From contig CAYMHW010000032.1 of assembly GCA_964390365.1 (NCBI GenBank), positions 1 through 25,514 of the forward strand: DNA of 25,514 bases. Direction: 5' to 3'. The notes under the pieces are model-generated. The model was not told where the DNA came from. It made no database searches and saw nothing but the letters and a program-made list of their open reading frames with translations. Below, piece by piece: positions 22,932-25,514 of this stretch; position 1 is the first letter of the stretch, and every line of letters begins with the position of its first letter. This DNA is from JALQTD01 sp964390365. GTDB lineage: Bacteria; Bacteroidota; Bacteroidia; Flavobacteriales_D; Sanyastnellaceae. The translations under genes were made by a program, and so were the position numbers.

Positions 22932-25514
22932 TCAGCGGATGACCGTCACGTGCCCTTCCGCCCACCGCGGACCGTCTCGCAGCTCGTATCGGACGCGCCA
23001 CAGGTACACGCCGTCGGGCACGTAATGCTCCCCTTCACCGCGCTGCCAATTGCCCTGCCAAACCTCCGACGCGTCCTCGCTCCGGAACACGAGCTCGCCC
23101 CACCGGTTGTAGATCTCCATCAAGTACCCGCGCGGCTCGACGCCCTCCACGAAGAACGCGTCGTTCACCCCGTCGTTGTTGGGCGTGAAGGCGTTGGGAA
23201 CGTAAATCGGGTAGAACAGGTCGACGTACGCGCTGTCTCGACCCACGCAGCCCTCCTCGGAGATGGCCGAAAGCACGTACCAACCCGGCTCCGAGGACAG
23301 CAAGACCGGGGTTTCGCAAACCGAACAGCTCAGGAGTTCCGCCGGCGTCCACCACGCCGAGTCCGAGTCCGCCGTGCCGAAAAGCCGCGCCTCGTCGAGC
23401 CAGTCCAGCTCGCGGTCCGGGCCCGCATCCACGTAAGGGGGTTGCCACACGCCGACCTCGAGCGTGCTGCTCGCCGTGCAGCCGAAGACGTCCGTCACGA
23501 AGACGGTGAAGGTCGTGCTTTCGACGGGGAAGACGGTCGTGGTTTGGCCTGAAGGATTGCTGCAAAGCGCAGCCGGCTGCCACGAATAGACGGTGCCCTC
23601 GCTCGCTTCCAAGATCATGCTCTCGCCGCGGCACATCCAGCCGCCGCCCGCCGCGGACACTTCCGGCGACACGAAGGACACGGTGACGGAGTCGACGCCG
23701 ATGCCGCAGATGTTCGCGATTTGGACGGTGAAGGTCGTGGCGGCCGAAGGCTGAACGTAGACCTCCTGCGCGAGCGGATTGCTCACGAGTTCCGCCGGGG
23801 ACCACAAGTACGTATCGCCTTCCGAAGCCGTCAGCCACGTGCCCTGCCCTTCGCACAGCACCACGTCGGGATCCACCTCGCCGCCGGGAACCGAAGGCAC
23901 CACGGTGACGTTGATGGACGCTTCGCCTTCGCAGCCGTTGGCGTCCGTCACGAGCGCGGTGTACAGCGTGGTCTCGTCCGGAGAAGCCGTCGTGGAAGCC
24001 GAAGTCGGCGATCCCAGCCCGCCCGTCGGCGTCCACACGACCTCCGAACCGAATCCACCGCCCGTGACCTCCAAATCGACCACGTCACCGAGGCAAATGG
24101 TCGCAGCCACCGGCGACGCTTCGAGCTCCAACACGCCCACCGTCACCGTCACCGAAGCGCTTTCGGTCCCGCACGCATTGCTCTCTTCGACCGTGTAGGT
24201 CGTGGTTTCCAGCGGCGTCACCGTGGGCGTGGGACTGCTCGGATCGTCGAGCGTAGGATCCGGAATCCAGGCCAAATCCGATCCCCCCCAAGCCTGCAAC
24301 GTCACCGACTCCCCCTCACAAATCGTTCCCACCTCATCGACCGACGGATTCGGCAACTCCGCCACCACCACCGTCGCGTAAGCCGTATCCGGTTCCAAGC
24401 ACCCCTCCGAACCCGAGTCCGAACTCACCACCAAGATCACATCCCACTCCCCCGCCTCGAGGTAGGTGTACTCCGGATTCTCCTCGAGGCTCGTGTTCAA
24501 GTCCCCGAAGAACCATTCGTACGAGTTGCCCCCGATGCTTTGGTTCACAAACGTGATGGGCTCCCCGGGACAAATCACATCCGGCGCTTCGATGTCGATG
24601 TCCGCCACCAACGCCCCGAGGTTGAACTTGAAGACGCCGAGGTTGCAATTGGTGCTGAGGTTGAGTTCGCTCCACGCATCGTCCGTGGCGGGGAAGTCGT
24701 CGCCGCCCCCGCAGCCCGCGCACACGGCTTGGTACACCGTGCCGTCCTTGTCGAACCGGGAAGTGCCCCCGTCCACGTGCTCGTTCGAGAACGGACCGCC
24801 GAAAAACGACCCGTACGTCAAGTCCGTCGCCTCCGGGGCCAGCACCCCGAGCCAAAAATCGCTCCCATCCGTCCCCAACTGCTCCGCATCCGGCGTGGTC
24901 GGCATCATCGACGTGGTCGAAGAACCGGCGTACGGGGAGTTGTTGTTCGTGTCGCCGCCCCAGCCGCTGAGGTAGATCTCGTCGCAATCGCTGACGAGGA
25001 AGGCCGTCGGGACGATGTCGACGCCGGTTTGGGCGAGGCCGACGCGGGTTCGAAGTTCGGCGGTGCTCAGGTCGGGCGAGAAGCGTTGGACGAAGGAGGA
25101 ACCGTTGGGGTTGGCGTTGTAGACCGAGCCGATGAGGGGGAGGTTGCCGGTGGTTTGGCCATTCACATACGGCCGGTCATCCGTGTCCAACTGCACAAAG
25201 TAGCACTGGTCATAAGCGGAAGACCCCACGTACGACGAAGCGGTCGGCGCCATGCCCCCGGACACCTGCTGCTCCATGCGGGTGATGAACCCGTCCACCC
25301 CACCGGCCAAGGTCGATTGCGCGCCGCCGGTTGTGCTCGGGAAGTCGGTGCTGCGCGTGCCGCCGGAAACGTAAAGCGCCAACCCGAACGAATTGAACTG
25401 CAACCCGTACCCCGCGTCGTCGTTTGACCCGCCGAGGTAGCTGGAGTATTCCAAATCCGCCAAGTCCGCCGAAAGCCGAAACACCACGGCATCGGAGGCC
25501 CCGCTGAGCGTGGG
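22932..25514 (-). CDS. T9SS-secreted surface protein with beta-propeller, PKD and gliding-type C-terminal sorting domain (partial)
   Basis: The frame is open to the right edge, so 860 residues of the C-terminal part are visible and the signal peptide is missing. Order of domains: SBBP-type beta-propeller repeats (YSSYLGGSNDDAGYGLQF, VDGFITRM, IYLSGWGGDTN), then VCAGCGGGDDFPATDDAW and NCNLGVFKF, common in such Bacteroidota proteins. A PKD domain follows (about 312-385, CPGEPITFVNQS and YEWFFGD), then four or so Ig-like repeats with the pattern C.G....L.A..G..Y.W.P...L and TTTFTV. The end (about 767-860, VPNAFTPNNDGVND, YNRWGELVF, PDGVYLWRVRY) is the type B T9SS sorting domain. The product should be exported and attached to or released from the cell surface. 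Binding partner unknown. Confidence 0.9.
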   Translation of the reverse strand, partial: PTLSGASDAVVFRLSADLADLEYSSYLGGSNDDAGYGLQFNSFGLALYVSGGTRSTDFPSTTGGAQSTLAGGVDGFITRMEQQVSGGMAPTASSYVGSSAYDQCYFVQLDTDDRPYVNGQTTGNLPLIGSVYNANPNGSSFVQRFSPDLSTAELRTRVGLAQTGVDIVPTAFLVSDCDEIYLSGWGGDTNNNSPYAGSSTTSMMPTTPDAEQLGTDGSDFWLGVLAPEATDLTYGSFFGGPFSNEHVDGGTSRFDKDGTVYQAVCAGCGGGDDFPATDDAWSELNLSTNCNLGVFKFNLGALVADIDIEAPDVICPGEPITFVNQSIGGNSYEWFFGDLNTSLEENPEYTYLEAGEWDVILVVSSDSGSEGCLEPDTAYATVVVAELPNPSVDEVGTICEGESVTLQAWGGSDLAWIPDPTLDDPSSPTPTVTPLETTTYTVEESNACGTESASVTVTVGVLELEASPVAATICLGDVVDLEVTGGGFGSEVVWTPTGGLGSPTSASTTASPDETTLYTALVTDANGCEGEASINVTVVPSVPGGEVDPDVVLCEGQGTWLTASEGDTYLWSPAELVSNPLAQEVYVQPSAATTFTVQIANICGIGVDSVTVSFVSPEVSAAGGGWMCRGESMILEASEGTVYSWQPAALCSNPSGQTTTVFPVESTTFTVFVTDVFGCTASSTLEVGVWQPPYVDAGPDRELDWLDEARLFGTADSDSAWWTPAELLSCSVCETPVLLSSEPGWYVLSAISEEGCVGRDSAYVDLFYPIYVPNAFTPNNDGVNDAFFVEGVEPRGYLMEIYNRWGELVFRSEDASEVWQGNWQRGEGEHYVPDGVYLWRVRYELRDGPRWAEGHVTVIR

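Noticed and set aside
23721..25427. A 568-codon open frame antisense to the T9SS surface protein gene.
   Set aside because: Arginine- and histidine-rich translation with no recognisable fold; the minus strand encodes a clear sorting domain, PKD and propeller repeats.

Overview
This GC-rich window almost certainly comes from a member of the Bacteroidota, most likely Flavobacteriales; I would not go below order level. The signs are a type IX secretion (gliding-type) C-terminal sorting domain, a b558-type succinate dehydrogenase membrane subunit, a CCDC81-type HU/SPOR membrane protein, a DUF6495-like protein, a SusC/TonB-style receptor with a carboxypeptidase-like N-terminus, and promoters of the Bacteroidota type (TTG, about 20 bp, TAnnTTTG) with no Shine-Dalgarno sequences. 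It reads as ordinary chromosome: 20 protein genes, tightly packed, no tRNA or rRNA, no insertion sequence, no CRISPR array, and no gene-free stretch above about 155 bp.

Layout. 1-835 (minus): sdhC followed by the first 39 codons of sdhA. 983-1342 (minus): a short single-stranded DNA-binding protein with a tandem-hairpin terminator. 1497-7673 (plus): gltX-folB, then sbcD-sbcC (DNA double-strand-break/hairpin nuclease). 7670-11526 (minus): a class A penicillin-binding protein followed by both subunits of a 3-oxoacid CoA-transferase. 11657-14392 (plus): site-2 protease RseP and a cation:proton antiporter. 14317-15363 (minus): dprA, whose 3' end overlaps the antiporter gene. 15509-21244 (plus): a four-gene chain with overlapping stops and starts: TonB-dependent receptor, kdsB, a lipoprotein oligopeptidase B, and a DUF6495-like protein. 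21237-25514 (minus): a T9SS cargo protein cut by the window edge, then HU-SPOR and a HAD hydrolase.

Most genes are housekeeping: respiration, tRNA charging, folate, DNA repair and uptake, cell wall, envelope stress, LPS precursor synthesis. Translational coupling (ATGA, TGATG) is used repeatedly, and three convergent gene pairs overlap at their 3' ends.

The least explained parts are non-coding. A family of about 21-bp direct repeats (core GTGAATTCC...ACG) lies upstream of both ssb and dprA, two genes for single-stranded-DNA-handling proteins 14 kb apart. Palindromes with CGTAA/TTACG half-sites stand upstream of ssb and of sbcDC. The penicillin-binding protein also carries a four-cysteine insertion that resembles a zinc ribbon. 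No obviously new multi-gene system is present; these are the observations most worth following.
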